From UBA4732 sp963823075 (GTDB taxonomy: Bacteria; Planctomycetota; Planctomycetia; Gemmatales; Gemmataceae), in contig CAWGKE010000001.1 of NCBI GenBank assembly GCA_963823075.1, positions 806,001-870,000 on the forward strand: DNA of 64,000 nucleotides. The letters run 5' to 3'. Below, piece after piece: positions 28,401 through 36,253 of this stretch. The first letter of the stretch is position 1; every line of letters begins with the position of its first letter. The translations under genes and the position numbers were made by a program. Under the pieces are notes generated by a model, which was not told the origin of the DNA, ran no database searches, and saw nothing but the letters and a program-made list of their open reading frames with translations.

Positions 28401-28691
28401 GGGATTGACGCGGAGGATTTCGAGCGTCTTGGCCATGAGACCGACCTGGGAGTCGGGAACGACGTAATGCGAATGGGCGTTGAAGACGAGCTTGTCGGCT
28501 GGCGTCGGGTAGGGGTTGGTCCAGGTCGCGCGCATCAGGACGGCGACTTTGTGCCCGGCGACGTCCACGTCCATCGTGACGTCGTAGCGCGGCAGCCAGG
28601 CCGGCACGGCGGCGGCCGGAGCAGGCCCGGCGGCGCAAAGCAACGCCAGGAGGGCGACGGCCCGCGCCGCGCCCGTTCGATCGAGCCTCAT
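25467..28691 (-). CDS. M1 metallopeptidase with a C-terminal outer-membrane beta-barrel
   Basis: This is a 1,074-residue secreted protein with a signal peptide (residues 1-28). Residues 30-600 are an M1 aminopeptidase-type domain: the exopeptidase-like loop NQCGM, then the zinc motif HETCHQWWYN and the second ligand Glu in FMDEGLATYF, 18 residues on. From about residue 690 the sequence is rich in alternating aromatic strands and shows Omp85/D15-like blocks (GGEDLFRGFDQS, AAFYDVGDAYLNGH, AVGGGLRLDV). It ends in Phe, as outer-membrane barrels do. A peptidase tethered by its own barrel is unusual. A palindrome (28270-28331) is translated in frame near residue 130. Confidence 0.82.
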   Translation of the reverse strand: MRLDRTGAARAVALLALLCAAGPAPAAAVPAWLPRYDVTMDVDVAGHKVAVLMRATWTNPYPTPADKLVFNAHSHYVVPDSQVGLMAKTLEILRVNPGEEMGETEPACEVRKVTLAESPAVGAATVRDRDEGRCLTVAAPTAVDVPFRYEGDTNTTLIVPLSRPIRQGESVTVVLDITMNLPQKQGRWGQWRGVTFLSNWLPVFAYYGDPPDPRPGEEDKPRPAGQLWQPTPFVAWHQPFFNEAGVYRVAVTVPADQRVACTGSVVGDTALDDGRRRLDIRADGVRDFAFLCSAEYHEFATVLEPRVGVSHPIRVHVMALPQHEHYAKETLRIACDALTMYGKWFGPYPYDDFTVAESFFGWNGNQCGMLVMIDERVFGLPQVAGGFVDYLISHETCHQWWYNVVGVNAYTETFMDEGLATYFSKRLMNQTAGPDSNMMTYPPGLEWLPNVRRQDYHAYGMYGTIGRGENGPIIQDMDKFGHIVNLFSMAYDKGSRVMGMIEERMGEAAFLDCMRGIYGRYQYRIIRVADFRRELEAYTGYSWYEFFRDWLYGPGLTDWAVDGVTVQAPPMCCKPDLCCWLKRRRLCDAGPNQLGDAEGKTRVVVMLRQKGEINEQTTLGFAMSCCQGYPIRIPILPQAGSYHIDDPPTTVEVQPDGRVRVEALLPEEPTQIAVDPDQVLIDKDPSNNYWKPPVRFRFAPIYTFLEETDLTNYYDRWNVIFGPWIYGSIYDDPWYTRTTMVGARAAAYRTQDFDGGVYAAYRTDYRDLVVGTDALWEHVFDPNIQVGFNAERRLTTTLGGDENAFRGVLFGRYVFMQSDSLYLEPAHYLEAFTSYQQNFLPLPKQTVPGGERFDQTTTAGLHYRLDYLTPYWDPEGGFRLDMLYEGGAAGLEQLQGLNEASAQFSTVHYLPDLTPALAACPRLQEAARPALEWLADTRVAVRAYGATGLPTKGEFFTMGGEDLFRGFDQSERQGSTVWVGSVEWRVPLVKGLTWDACDHVVGLRNIYGAAFYDVGDAYLNGHQVGPVAHAVGGGLRLDVTWFGFVERTMLRFDVAQTVNVEAPTQFIFGVGMPF
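28270..28331. repeat. 62-bp palindrome inside the M1 peptidase gene
   Basis: Arms 28270-28286 and 28315-28331 are perfect over 17 bases and pair further inward with mismatches. On the minus strand it is read in frame as VGAATVRDRDEGRCLTVAAP, in the N-terminal beta domain. It shares the GCGACCGT core with the intergenic element 40075-40139. Confidence 0.85.
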
Positions 28692-28828
28692 CTCGGCGGC
28701 CTCATGCTGGCGGTTCGGACGAACGGCGGCCCGCCGGCCGGGCCGCCCCCGGCCGCCTCATAGCAGGTGGATCGCATCGCCGTCCAGCGATCCTTGCGGC
28801 GCCGTGGCTGTCTTCGTCGGAAAGGTGG

Positions 28829-29062
28829 TCAATTCGCGTAAAACTGGCTGGCCTGGAGATCGGTAATGGTCATGGCGCCGGCCTGGCCGTCGCACCACAG
28901 GAGGTTGAAGACGGCGCCGTGGCGGAGGGCGTAGCGCCGGGGGGCGGCGGGGTTGGTGAACGGCCAGGCGACGAGACAGATGCGAACGGGCGGCAGCGCG
29001 CCGATCATTTCGTGGTGCATGTGAGCCGCCAGGCCGATCGGGTGGAGGTTGTTGACGCAGGC
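28829..29062 (-). pseudogene. DUF1559 (H-X9-DG pseudopilin-like) remnant with an internal deletion
   Basis: The frame reads CVNNLHPIGLAAHMHHE, the helix that follows the pilin-like start in DUF1559 proteins (usual CxNNLKQIGLALHNYH). About 30 residues later it reads HGAVFNLLWCDG, an exact H-X9-DG motif from the far C-terminus of those proteins. The ~250 residues that normally separate them are missing, as is the pilin-type N-terminus. It abuts the pyrK stop. This is a decayed gene, not a functional short protein. Confidence 0.7.
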
Positions 29063-29069
29063 GCTCCCG

Positions 29070-29909
29070 TCACTTGGCGTCCCACGCCAGCCCCGCCGCG
29101 TCGAACACCGGCCCGTCCACGCAAACGCGCCGGTAGTCCCAGCCGTCCGCGGTCTTGACGCGCGTTACGCAGCTGAAGCAGACGCCGACGCCGCAGGCCA
29201 TCGGCGTCTCCAGCGAGACGAAACACGCCGTCCCGCGCCGCTCCGCCAGCCGGGCCAGAGCGTACAGCATCGGCTCGGGGCCGCAGCCGATCAGGATATC
29301 AGGCGAGAGATTTTGTTCGAGAAGCTGCGTGACGTAGCCGTGATAGCCAAGGCTGCCGTCGTCGCTGGCGAGATGCACTTCGGCGCCGGCGGCGCGGAAG
29401 TCCTCGACGCCCGCCGCCAGGTCGGCGGTGCGGACGCCGTAAAAAAGAGAAATCCGCTCCGCGATGCGCCTGGCCGGCCGACCGCCGTAGCCGCGCGTCC
29501 CCAGCAGGTCGCGGACGTGCGCCAGGAACGGCGTCTGGCCGATGCCGCCGGCGACCAGGCCGACGTGTTTGCGACCGTCCAGGTCCGGGAAGCCGTTGCC
29601 GAGCGGCCCCCACGCCTCCACCCGCTCGCCGGCCGCGGCCTCCGCCAGCAATCCCGTCATCTTTCCCACCACGAGGTAAACGACGTCCACGCCGACGGGC
29701 TGGCCGGCCTCATCCAGGACGGTGTCGTACAGCGCGAAGGGTCGGCCGAGAAGGGGATCGGTGCGGCCGGGAAGGCGGAGCATAACGAACTGGCCGGGCC
29801 GGATGAGGCGGGCCAACTCGGGACAATGCAGACGAATGCGGTAGGTGTTGCGGGCGAGGCGGACGTTTTCGACGACGGCCGCCGCGGACTGGACGAAGGC
29901 CGGCGTCAT
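29070..29909 (-). CDS. pyrK: Dihydroorotate dehydrogenase electron-transfer subunit (PyrK-like)
   Basis: This 279-residue flavoprotein passes electrons from dihydroorotate dehydrogenase B to NAD. It has an FAD-binding barrel (PGQFVMLRLPG, DPLLGRPFALYD), an NAD-binding domain (GLVAGGIGQTPFLAH, LIGCGPEPMLYAL) and a C-terminal 2Fe-2S cluster (ETPMACGVGVCFSC, then a distant Cys in RRVCVDGPVF). The pyrD partner is not in the window. It overlaps rluB by four bases (ATGA), so the two form a unit. Confidence 0.88.
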   Translation of the reverse strand: MTPAFVQSAAAVVENVRLARNTYRIRLHCPELARLIRPGQFVMLRLPGRTDPLLGRPFALYDTVLDEAGQPVGVDVVYLVVGKMTGLLAEAAAGERVEAWGPLGNGFPDLDGRKHVGLVAGGIGQTPFLAHVRDLLGTRGYGGRPARRIAERISLFYGVRTADLAAGVEDFRAAGAEVHLASDDGSLGYHGYVTQLLEQNLSPDILIGCGPEPMLYALARLAERRGTACFVSLETPMACGVGVCFSCVTRVKTADGWDYRRVCVDGPVFDAAGLAWDAK

Positions 29910-30658
29910 GTGGGCCGCATCTCCCGTTTCGCGGACCTCTCGGCCGTCTGGCGGAGGCGGCTCAACTCCTCGCGCCGCAGCGGCCGCGACTTGCCGGACG
30001 CCAGCCGGCCCAGCTGCACCGGGCCGATGGCCGTGCGCCGCAGCCGCATGACCTTGTGCTTCAGTCGCGCCAGCATCCGGCGGACCTCGCGGTTCTTGCC
30101 CTCGCTGAGGACGATCTGAAGCCAGGTGCTTTCGCCCTGCGTCTTGAGCCGCTTGACGCGGCGGGCGCGGACGTGGCCGTCGCTGAGCCAGACGCCCTGG
30201 AGCAGCTGTTCGACGTCTTCGTGGCCTGGTTTGCCGGCCACCTGCACCAGATACGCCTTCTCGACGCCGAAGCGCGGGTGCATCAGCTTGTTGGCGAGGT
30301 CGCCGTCGTTGGTGAGGAGGAGCAGGCCCTCGCTGTCCTCGTCGAGCCGGCCGACGGTGTAGACGCGCTGATGGACCTGCGGCACGAGGTCGATGACGCG
30401 CGGCCGGCCGGCCGGGTCGTGGTTGGTGCAGAGGTAGCCGCGCGGCTTGTTCACCAGCCAGTAGACGAGGCGTTCGCCGTGCAACGGTTGGTCATCGACG
30501 CAGATTTCTTGAGTATCCGGATCGACCTTGACGCCGAGCTCGCGGACGACGGCGCCATCCACGGCGACGCGGCCGTGGAGGATGAGGTCGTCGCAGCGGC
30601 GCCGCGAGCCGACGCCGGCGTGGGCCAGAAACTTGTTGAGGCGTTCCATAGGGGTCAT
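29906..30658 (-). CDS. rluB: Large-subunit rRNA pseudouridine synthase, RluB/RsuA type
   Basis: The 250-residue enzyme has an S4 RNA-binding domain (residues 1-60; RLNKFLAHAGVGSRRRCD). Its catalytic domain has the Asp-containing motif VGRLDEDSEGLLLLTNDG and the C-terminal GKNREVRRMLARL. RluB modifies one uridine in 23S rRNA; RsuA and RluE share the fold, so the exact target is inferred. The two starts MTPM and M(ERL) are close; the first is used. It overlaps pyrK downstream. Confidence 0.9.
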   Translation of the reverse strand: MTPMERLNKFLAHAGVGSRRRCDDLILHGRVAVDGAVVRELGVKVDPDTQEICVDDQPLHGERLVYWLVNKPRGYLCTNHDPAGRPRVIDLVPQVHQRVYTVGRLDEDSEGLLLLTNDGDLANKLMHPRFGVEKAYLVQVAGKPGHEDVEQLLQGVWLSDGHVRARRVKRLKTQGESTWLQIVLSEGKNREVRRMLARLKHKVMRLRRTAIGPVQLGRLASGKSRPLRREELSRLRQTAERSAKREMRPT

Positions 30659-30849
30659 TGTAGCAGCCGGGGCGGTCGGTCAAGGGGGCGCCCGTATGCG
30701 GGGCGGCGGAACCGGCCGCCTGGCCATGCCCCAAGCTGACTTACAGGGGCGGATAGGGTATGGTTAGGACTGCCGGCTCAATGAGCCGCCGGGGGCCAAT
30801 GGGGACGGCGACGATCCGCGACATCCCCGCGTCGGGAATAGCCGCACCG

Positions 30850-30921
30850 CCTCCCGTAGCTCAGTGGTAGAGCGCCGACCTTATAAGTCGGCGGTCGCTG
30901 GTTCAATTCCAGCCGGGAGGA
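30850..30921 (+). tRNA. tRNA with UAU anticodon (tRNA-Ile, AUA codon)
   Basis: All four arms fold: acceptor CCTCCCG with CGGGAGG (perfect 7 bp), D arm GCTC/GAGC, anticodon arm CCGAC/GTCGG with loop CTTATAA, and T arm GCTGG/CCAGC with TTCAATT loop, then discriminator A. The anticodon is UAU, which decodes the AUA isoleucine codon. Most bacteria instead use a CAU tRNA-Ile with lysidine. The CCA end is not encoded. The next gene starts three bases after the discriminator. Confidence 0.9.
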
Positions 30922-30924
30922 CTC

Positions 30925-31659
30925 ATGCCGTTGCTCGATCACTTCCATGCGCCGATGGGAAACCAGCTTCCTTGGGATTCCTTTCATTCGACGTGGGCCA
31001 CGCGGATAGCGGACGCGCTCAACGACCAATGGTTGAGTCCGGAATATATTGCGGCGGAACACACGCACGCCGGCTCCAGCCTGGAAATCGACGTCGCCGC
31101 CTTCGAGCGGCCTTCGGGTCGTCCCGCGCCGCCGCAGAACGGCCCCCCTGTCGCCACCGTTGCACGGCCGACATGGACGCCGCCCGCCGTGACGCGCACC
31201 ATGCCCGCCGTCTTCCCCGACAGCTTCGAGGTGCGCGTCTTCTCCACTCCCGGCGGCCTCACGCTCGTCGCCGCCGTCGAACTCGTCAGCCCCGGCAACA
31301 AGGACCGAGCAGACAAGCGCACCGCCTTCGCGGCCAAGTGCGCCAGCTACCTGCATCAAGGGGTCGCTGTTATCGTCGTGGACATCGTGACGAATCGCCG
31401 CGCCAACCTGCACAATGAAACCATGCGGCTGATGGATGCGGCGGACGAATTCCATTTGCCGGCCGATGTTGAACTGTACGCCGTCGCTTACCGGCCGGTG
31501 CTGCGCCAGGAAAGGCCGGAAATCGACCTGTGGACCGCGCCCGTTGCCGTCGGTCAGCCGCTGCCGACGCTGCCTCTGCGCCTGACCGGCGATTTGTTCG
31601 TGCCCGTCGAGTTCGAGCCAGCCTATCAGGAGGCGTGCCGCCGCCGGCGGTTGATCTAG
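30925..31659 (+). CDS. DUF4058-family protein (copy 1)
   Basis: This 244-residue protein belongs to DUF4058, common in planctomycetes and cyanobacteria and without a known role. The start MPLLDHFHAPM, the block EIDVAAFE and the motif VELVSPGNKDR followed by AAKCASYLHQGVAVIVVDIV are characteristic. The E-x-x-SP-x-NK stretch and the following Tyr/Gly/VD strand resemble the Uma2-type PD-(D/E)xK nuclease fold, which is a guess. The ATG lies three bases after the tRNA. The GGAGG of the tRNA acceptor stem is at SD distance, so the tRNA 3' end doubles as its ribosome-binding site. A paralogue lies at 38422-39153. Confidence 0.82.
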   Translation: MPLLDHFHAPMGNQLPWDSFHSTWATRIADALNDQWLSPEYIAAEHTHAGSSLEIDVAAFERPSGRPAPPQNGPPVATVARPTWTPPAVTRTMPAVFPDSFEVRVFSTPGGLTLVAAVELVSPGNKDRADKRTAFAAKCASYLHQGVAVIVVDIVTNRRANLHNETMRLMDAADEFHLPADVELYAVAYRPVLRQERPEIDLWTAPVAVGQPLPTLPLRLTGDLFVPVEFEPAYQEACRRRRLI

Positions 31660-32609
31660 GGCTTCTCCTCCAGGGCCGCGTGGGCCACCGCCTTCATCTT
31701 CTCCAGGCCCGTGCGCGCCACCAGCAGGGCGTCGTTCTTCCAGTATTCGTGGTTGAACAATTCCAGCGACAAAAAGCCGCGGAAGCCGTTGGCGCGCAGG
31801 TCGCGCAACACCTCCTTCAGCGGGGCGACGCCGTCGCCGGGGTAGACGCGGAACTGGTCGGTGATCTCCGCCCGCGCCGGCGTGGCCGGGTAGTCGTTGA
31901 CGTGGATCACCGGCAGCGCGGCGGGGCCGATCAGCGCCAACCCCTTGAAGCCGGAGCCGCCCTTGTAGAGATGGAAGATGTCCGGCAGGACGCACGCCTG
32001 CGACCGGCCGCTCTCGACGGCGACCAGCATCGCCTCGCCCAGCCGGCTCAGCGTCTTCGAGAAGCCCCAGAACTCCACGATCGGTGTGACGCCGAATTTC
32101 TCTCCGATATCGTACAAATCGTGGTAGCGCTCGGCGACCGTGAGCAGCGGCAGGTCGGTCTGGTTCGTGGCGCCCGCCGGCGGCGCCGCCATCCGCTTGC
32201 CGCCGATCTGCTGCAGCATGTCCATGATCCGCCGGCACTCTTCCAGCCCCTTCTTGCGGCGAGCCTCGTCGTCCACGATCCATTCGGCGAAGGCGATGCA
32301 ATCCTCGACCGTCAGGCCGTTGTCGCGGACGCGCTTGCCCAGGTCCTTGAGGCTGCCGCCGTCCTTGACGTACTGGTCCAGCTCGCGCGCCCACGGCTCG
32401 ATGGCCTGGTAGCCGGCCCGCGCCGCCAGCTCGATTTCCTCCACAATCGACAGCTTTTGGCCCTGAATCGTGGCGGTGTTGAGCATGAAGGAGAACGGCT
32501 CGCGGGCCGGCGGCTCGGCCTTGTCGTTTGCCGCTGCACGCCCCGCCGTGAAGGCCGCCCCGACCGCCGTCGCCCCCGCCAGCCACTCCCGCCGCGTCTG
32601 CTTGTCCAT
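31656..32609 (-). CDS. Exported sugar-phosphate-isomerase-type TIM-barrel protein
   Basis: A Tat-like leader (MDKQTRREWLAGATAVGAAF) precedes a xylose-isomerase-fold barrel of about 280 residues. Typical metal-site residues are visible: EFWGF, VLPDIFHLYKGG, VIHVNDYPA and FLSLELFN. Secreted members are very numerous in planctomycetes and many act with DUF1080 proteins on oxidised sugars. The start at 32609 gives the leader; the longer frame to 32738 lacks one. Its stop overlaps the stop of the convergent DUF4058 gene by three bases. Confidence 0.82.
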   Translation of the reverse strand: MDKQTRREWLAGATAVGAAFTAGRAAANDKAEPPAREPFSFMLNTATIQGQKLSIVEEIELAARAGYQAIEPWARELDQYVKDGGSLKDLGKRVRDNGLTVEDCIAFAEWIVDDEARRKKGLEECRRIMDMLQQIGGKRMAAPPAGATNQTDLPLLTVAERYHDLYDIGEKFGVTPIVEFWGFSKTLSRLGEAMLVAVESGRSQACVLPDIFHLYKGGSGFKGLALIGPAALPVIHVNDYPATPARAEITDQFRVYPGDGVAPLKEVLRDLRANGFRGFLSLELFNHEYWKNDALLVARTGLEKMKAVAHAALEEKP

Positions 32610-32706
32610 CGTCGATGCTCCCCGGTAGTCCGCGATCCTACTCCGTAGGATAAGCGTATCGGTTCGCAGGCCGTGTGGCGCTTGCCGGGAACGGGGAGAT
32701 GCTTTC

Positions 32707-33327
32707 ATGCCGCGAGTGCTGGTCGTCGGGACGCGCAACCCGAAGAAGCGCGAAGAGATCCTGGAGATTCTGGATGGTTGCGGAATGGAGCTGCGCGACC
32801 TGACGCATTACCCGGACGCGCCCGAAGTGGTCGAGGATGGCGCGACCTTCGAGGAGAACGCTCGCAAGAAGGCCGTCGAGCTGGCGACGCACCTGCACGA
32901 GTGGGTTCTCGGCGAAGACAGCGGCCTGGTCGTGCCGGCGCTGAACGGGCGGCCGGGCGTCTACTCGGCCCGCTATGCCGGCAAGCAAGGAGACGACGCG
33001 GCCAACAACGCCCGCCTGCTGGCCGAGTTGGGCCCGTTGCCCGATGACCACCGTGCGGCCTACTACGTCTGCACCGCCGTTCTGGCCGACCCGTCGGGCC
33101 AGGTGCAGGCCACGGCCGAGGGCCGCTGCCACGGCGTTATCCTCCGGGAGGCGCGCGGCACGGGCGGTTTCGGCTACGATCCGCTCTTTCTCATCCCGGA
33201 GTACCACTGGACGTTCGGCGAGCTGAGCGCCCGCGTCAAGCACGCCCTCAGCCATCGCGCCCGCGCCCTTGCGCAGCTGCGGCCGGCCGTGCGGGGAATC
33301 GGCCTTACCTCCCCTTCCCCGGCTTGA
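32707..33327 (+). CDS. rdgB: Non-canonical purine NTP pyrophosphatase (RdgB/HAM1)
   Basis: This house-cleaning enzyme hydrolyses ITP, dITP and XTP. The family blocks are complete: TRNPKKREEILEIL (phosphate loop), FEENARKKA, the metal site EDSGLVVPAL, PGVYSARYAG and the base-specificity block GFGYDPLF. The C-terminus overlaps the convergent zinc-ribbon gene by 23 bases, so the last ~10 residues (IGLTSPSPA) may be an extension beyond the conserved domain. Confidence 0.93.
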   Translation: MPRVLVVGTRNPKKREEILEILDGCGMELRDLTHYPDAPEVVEDGATFEENARKKAVELATHLHEWVLGEDSGLVVPALNGRPGVYSARYAGKQGDDAANNARLLAELGPLPDDHRAAYYVCTAVLADPSGQVQATAEGRCHGVILREARGTGGFGYDPLFLIPEYHWTFGELSARVKHALSHRARALAQLRPAVRGIGLTSPSPA

Positions 33328-34927
33328 GCCGGGCCAGCAGCGCCGTGAACTCCTGGTCCCAGAAGTCGCGCCGGTCCCAGGCGCTCTCGCACGCCACCGC
33401 AAGCACCCCGTCGTCCATTTTCACCACTTCCAGGACGACGTATTTGCTGTGGTCCGCGGATTGCTTCGCCTCGAACTTGACGACGTGGCCGTCGAAGCCG
33501 CCCACCTTCACGGCGGCGTCCGCGTTGTTCAGCCCCTTGTCGGTGACCGGGCCCAGCACCGCGCCGGGGAACAGGTAGTTGTCGCCGTCGGCCTGCTTTT
33601 CCTTCTCGATCTCCAGGAGCGCGTCGTTGGCTTCCTTGATCGCGGCGTGCAGGTCCGGCGCCTTTTCCAGGGCCAAGACTTGCACCGTGGCCGCGTCGGC
33701 GCCGGCGCGGGCGTCCGTGTCCTTGGGATCGTAGCCCAGCAGCACGGCGTCGGCCAACGGGCCGTACTTCTTCGGCTCCGCCTGTTTCTCCCAGACGCTC
33801 TTGATGTAGTCCAGCCGGTAGGGCGGCTTGTCGCCCTGGACGACGGCCGTCTCGGGCGGCTTCTCCGTCCAGCCCTCGCGCTGGTCGCCCACGGTGAACT
33901 TCGCCCGTAATCCGGCCCATTCGTCCACCAGGCCCGGCGCGTCGTCCACCGGCGCCCAGGTGAAGAACCAGTAGGCGACGCCGCGGTAAGCCATCGCCAC
34001 GCACTCGCCATGCACCGGAACGTCCTTGTCCCCTCCCTGGAATTCCAGCCGGACGGCCGGCTGTCCGCCGAGTTTGGACTGCTCGTCCTTCGGCTTGACC
34101 TCGTACTCGACGTCGGTCATGGCGCCGCGGAGCTTGTTCAGCGCCTCGTCGATCAGCTCGGCGTCGCGCGGCAGGCGCGTGTGATAGTCGTGGAAGACAA
34201 GGGCCATGGAGCTGGCCGGCCCGGAGCGCCGGTAGGCCACGGCGCTGCCCAGCAGGCCGCGGTCCTCTTGCCACGGCGCGGGCGGCGGTTCGATGCGGCA
34301 GTTGGCCTGCTGCGCCAGGGCCTTGTTCTCTTCCGGGGCCGGCCCGGACGGGGCGCCGGCGGGGGCGTGGGCGCCCCAGGAGTTCCCGTTCAGGATGGCG
34401 CCAAGGACCAGCACGGCCATCCCGCCGAACACGCCGACGACAAGTAAGAGCGCTATAAGCCATCCGGGTAGTCCTCGACGGCGCCCTCGGGGAGCGAGGA
34501 CCATGTCCGGTTTCGAGCCGAAGACCAGGGCGGACGGCGACGCAGGCGCGGCGGTTATCGGAGTCGCCAGGGGAATAGCCGGCGCAGCGGCGACCGGGGC
34601 CGTTGGCGGAGCGGGAGGTCCGATCGGCTTGGCCAGCAGTGGAGGCGCGGCGGGCTTCGCTGCGGGGAGCGGCGGACGGACGGGCTTCGCCAGCGGCGGC
34701 GGCGAAACGGGTTTGGCGGGTGCGGCAGCTTTCGGCGGCGCGGCCGGCGGCTTCGGCAGGTGGGCCTTTGGGGGAGAGGCCGGCGTCCGGGCCGCAGGCG
34801 CTGCCGGCGCCCGGAATTCGAGTTTCGTGCCGCAGCGCGGGCAGACCACGCAGGCGGCGCCCTTCACGGCCTCGGCGTTAAAGACGTGGGTGCAGACCGG
34901 GTTGGGACAGGGGAGCGTCGATGGCAT
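33305..34927 (-). CDS. Zinc-ribbon membrane protein with a Pro/Ala-rich linker
   Basis: Residues 1-40 form a zinc ribbon (CPNPVC at 7-12, CPRCG near 29-33). About 110 residues of Ala/Pro/Lys-rich low-complexity linker follow, then one membrane helix (LIALLLVVGVFGGMAVLVLG) and an extracytoplasmic domain of about 350 residues. This zinc-ribbon/linker/helix plan is common in planctomycetes. The outer domain is unrecognised: it has many Trp and Asp residues but no evident catalytic motif. It is convergent with rdgB. Confidence 0.75.
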   Translation of the reverse strand: MPSTLPCPNPVCTHVFNAEAVKGAACVVCPRCGTKLEFRAPAAPAARTPASPPKAHLPKPPAAPPKAAAPAKPVSPPPLAKPVRPPLPAAKPAAPPLLAKPIGPPAPPTAPVAAAPAIPLATPITAAPASPSALVFGSKPDMVLAPRGRRRGLPGWLIALLLVVGVFGGMAVLVLGAILNGNSWGAHAPAGAPSGPAPEENKALAQQANCRIEPPPAPWQEDRGLLGSAVAYRRSGPASSMALVFHDYHTRLPRDAELIDEALNKLRGAMTDVEYEVKPKDEQSKLGGQPAVRLEFQGGDKDVPVHGECVAMAYRGVAYWFFTWAPVDDAPGLVDEWAGLRAKFTVGDQREGWTEKPPETAVVQGDKPPYRLDYIKSVWEKQAEPKKYGPLADAVLLGYDPKDTDARAGADAATVQVLALEKAPDLHAAIKEANDALLEIEKEKQADGDNYLFPGAVLGPVTDKGLNNADAAVKVGGFDGHVVKFEAKQSADHSKYVVLEVVKMDDGVLAVACESAWDRRDFWDQEFTALLARLKPGKGR

Positions 34928-35107
34928 GGCGGCTGGCCGTCCGACTCGGAGACACGGAACGATCTTCCCTCACCTTTCAGTGTAACGCCCTGGCCGCGAC
35001 AATGCAGCACGATCGCCTATCATAATCAGGACGATTGCAAAGTCTATTTTGGTCGTTATCCTGTTGACTGGACGCACTTTGACTATTCCGCACCCGGAAG
35101 GACTCCT

Positions 35108-36253
35108 ATGTCTGCCGCACCCGCCACGACCCTTCTCGCCGCCTTGCAGCTGCTAACCGATCCTCGCTGCCGCCGCGGCATCCGCCACCCCTTCGCCGCC
35201 GTCCTGGCCCTCACCTTCCTCGGCCTGCTGTGCCGGCAAACGGACTTCGCCACCATCGCCCGCTGGGCCAAGGCCCACTGGGACGCCCTGCGCCCGGCCC
35301 TGGGCTTCACCCGCCGCTACGCCCCCCACGCCACCACCCTGACGCGCGTCACCGCCGCTTACTCCTTGGCCGAGTTCCAGGACGCCCTGTGCCGCTGGCT
35401 GGCCGGCCTGCTCGCCCGCGAGCCGGTGCGGACGGCAGCCGTGGACGGCAAGACCAGCAAGCAGGGCCACGACGCCGACGGCGACCCCATCCACGTCCTC
35501 AACGTCTTCGCCCACGACGCCCATATCTGCCTGGCTCAGTGGGCCGTCGGCGACGGCAAGGAGACCGAGCCGGAGGTCCTCAAGGCCCACCTGGGCGAGC
35601 TGTTCGCCGCCCACCCGGCGCTGCGGCTGTTGACTGGCGACGCCCTGTTCTGCCAGCGGCCGCTGGCCCGGCTCATCGTCGAGGCCGGCCGCGCCTACCT
35701 GTTCGCGATCAAGGACAACCAGCCCGATCTGCACGAGGCCGCGCAAACGGCGTTCGCCGACGCGACCCCCGAGACGGCCGACGCGGGGACGCGAGAAAAA
35801 AAGGGGGCGCGGTGGTGACGCGGCGGCTGTGGCTGGATGTCGAGACCGCCGACTACGCCCGGGAGAAGCTGTCGTTCCCGGGCCTGCGGATCCTGCTGCG
35901 GGTCGATAGCGAGACGCGGGGCGGCGAGGCCGATCCGAAAACGGAGACGCGCTACTTCGCGACCGCCCTGGACCCGGGGTGCGTGACGCCGGACGGCCTG
36001 CTGGCGGCGGTGCGCGGCCACTGGCAGGTGGAGAACGGCTTGCACTTCATCAAGGATCGCTGGTGGGACGAGGACCGGCACTATAGCACCCAGGCGGGGG
36101 TGGCGCTGGGCTTCGCCGTGCTACTCAACGCGGTCGTGACAGTGCTGCGGGCGACCGCCGACCCGGAGGACGACCTGCCCCTGCGCACGCGCCGACGCCC
36201 TGGGCTGGGATGTCGAGCAAGCGATTGACCTCATAGCCCGAAAGAAGTTGTGA
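35108..36253 (+). CDS. ISAs1-family transposase in three reading-frame segments
   Basis: The DDE transposase begins at ATG 35108 with the DDE-associated domain (TDPRCRRGIRHPFAAVLALTFLG). It then shows VDGKTSKQG, LTGDALFCQRPLA and, in the next frame, GHWQVENGLHFIKDRWWDEDRH. The first frame stops at 35818; the homology continues in the -1 frame from an A7G5 run at 35796-35807. Near 36175 it shifts again to a frame that ends RADALGWDVEQAIDLIARKK at stop 36251-36253. A_AAA_AAG lies in the correct phase for -1 frameshifting, but the second shift has no such site. Damage or sequence error is therefore as likely. Confidence 0.8.
35797..35803 (+). other. A_AAA_AAG heptamer, possible -1 frameshift site
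   Basis: The heptamer is in the exact X_XXY_YYZ phase of the upstream transposase frame (codons gaA AAA AAG). A -1 slip joins the frame carrying the rest of the DDE domain. The zero frame stops 15 bases later. No clear downstream stem-loop or upstream SD stimulator was worked out. Confidence 0.45.

Noticed and set aside
35797..35803. Claim of proven programmed frameshifting in the IS transposase
   Set aside because: The slip site is in phase, but a second unexplained frame change near the end of the same gene makes sequence error or decay equally likely. It is kept only as a possibility.
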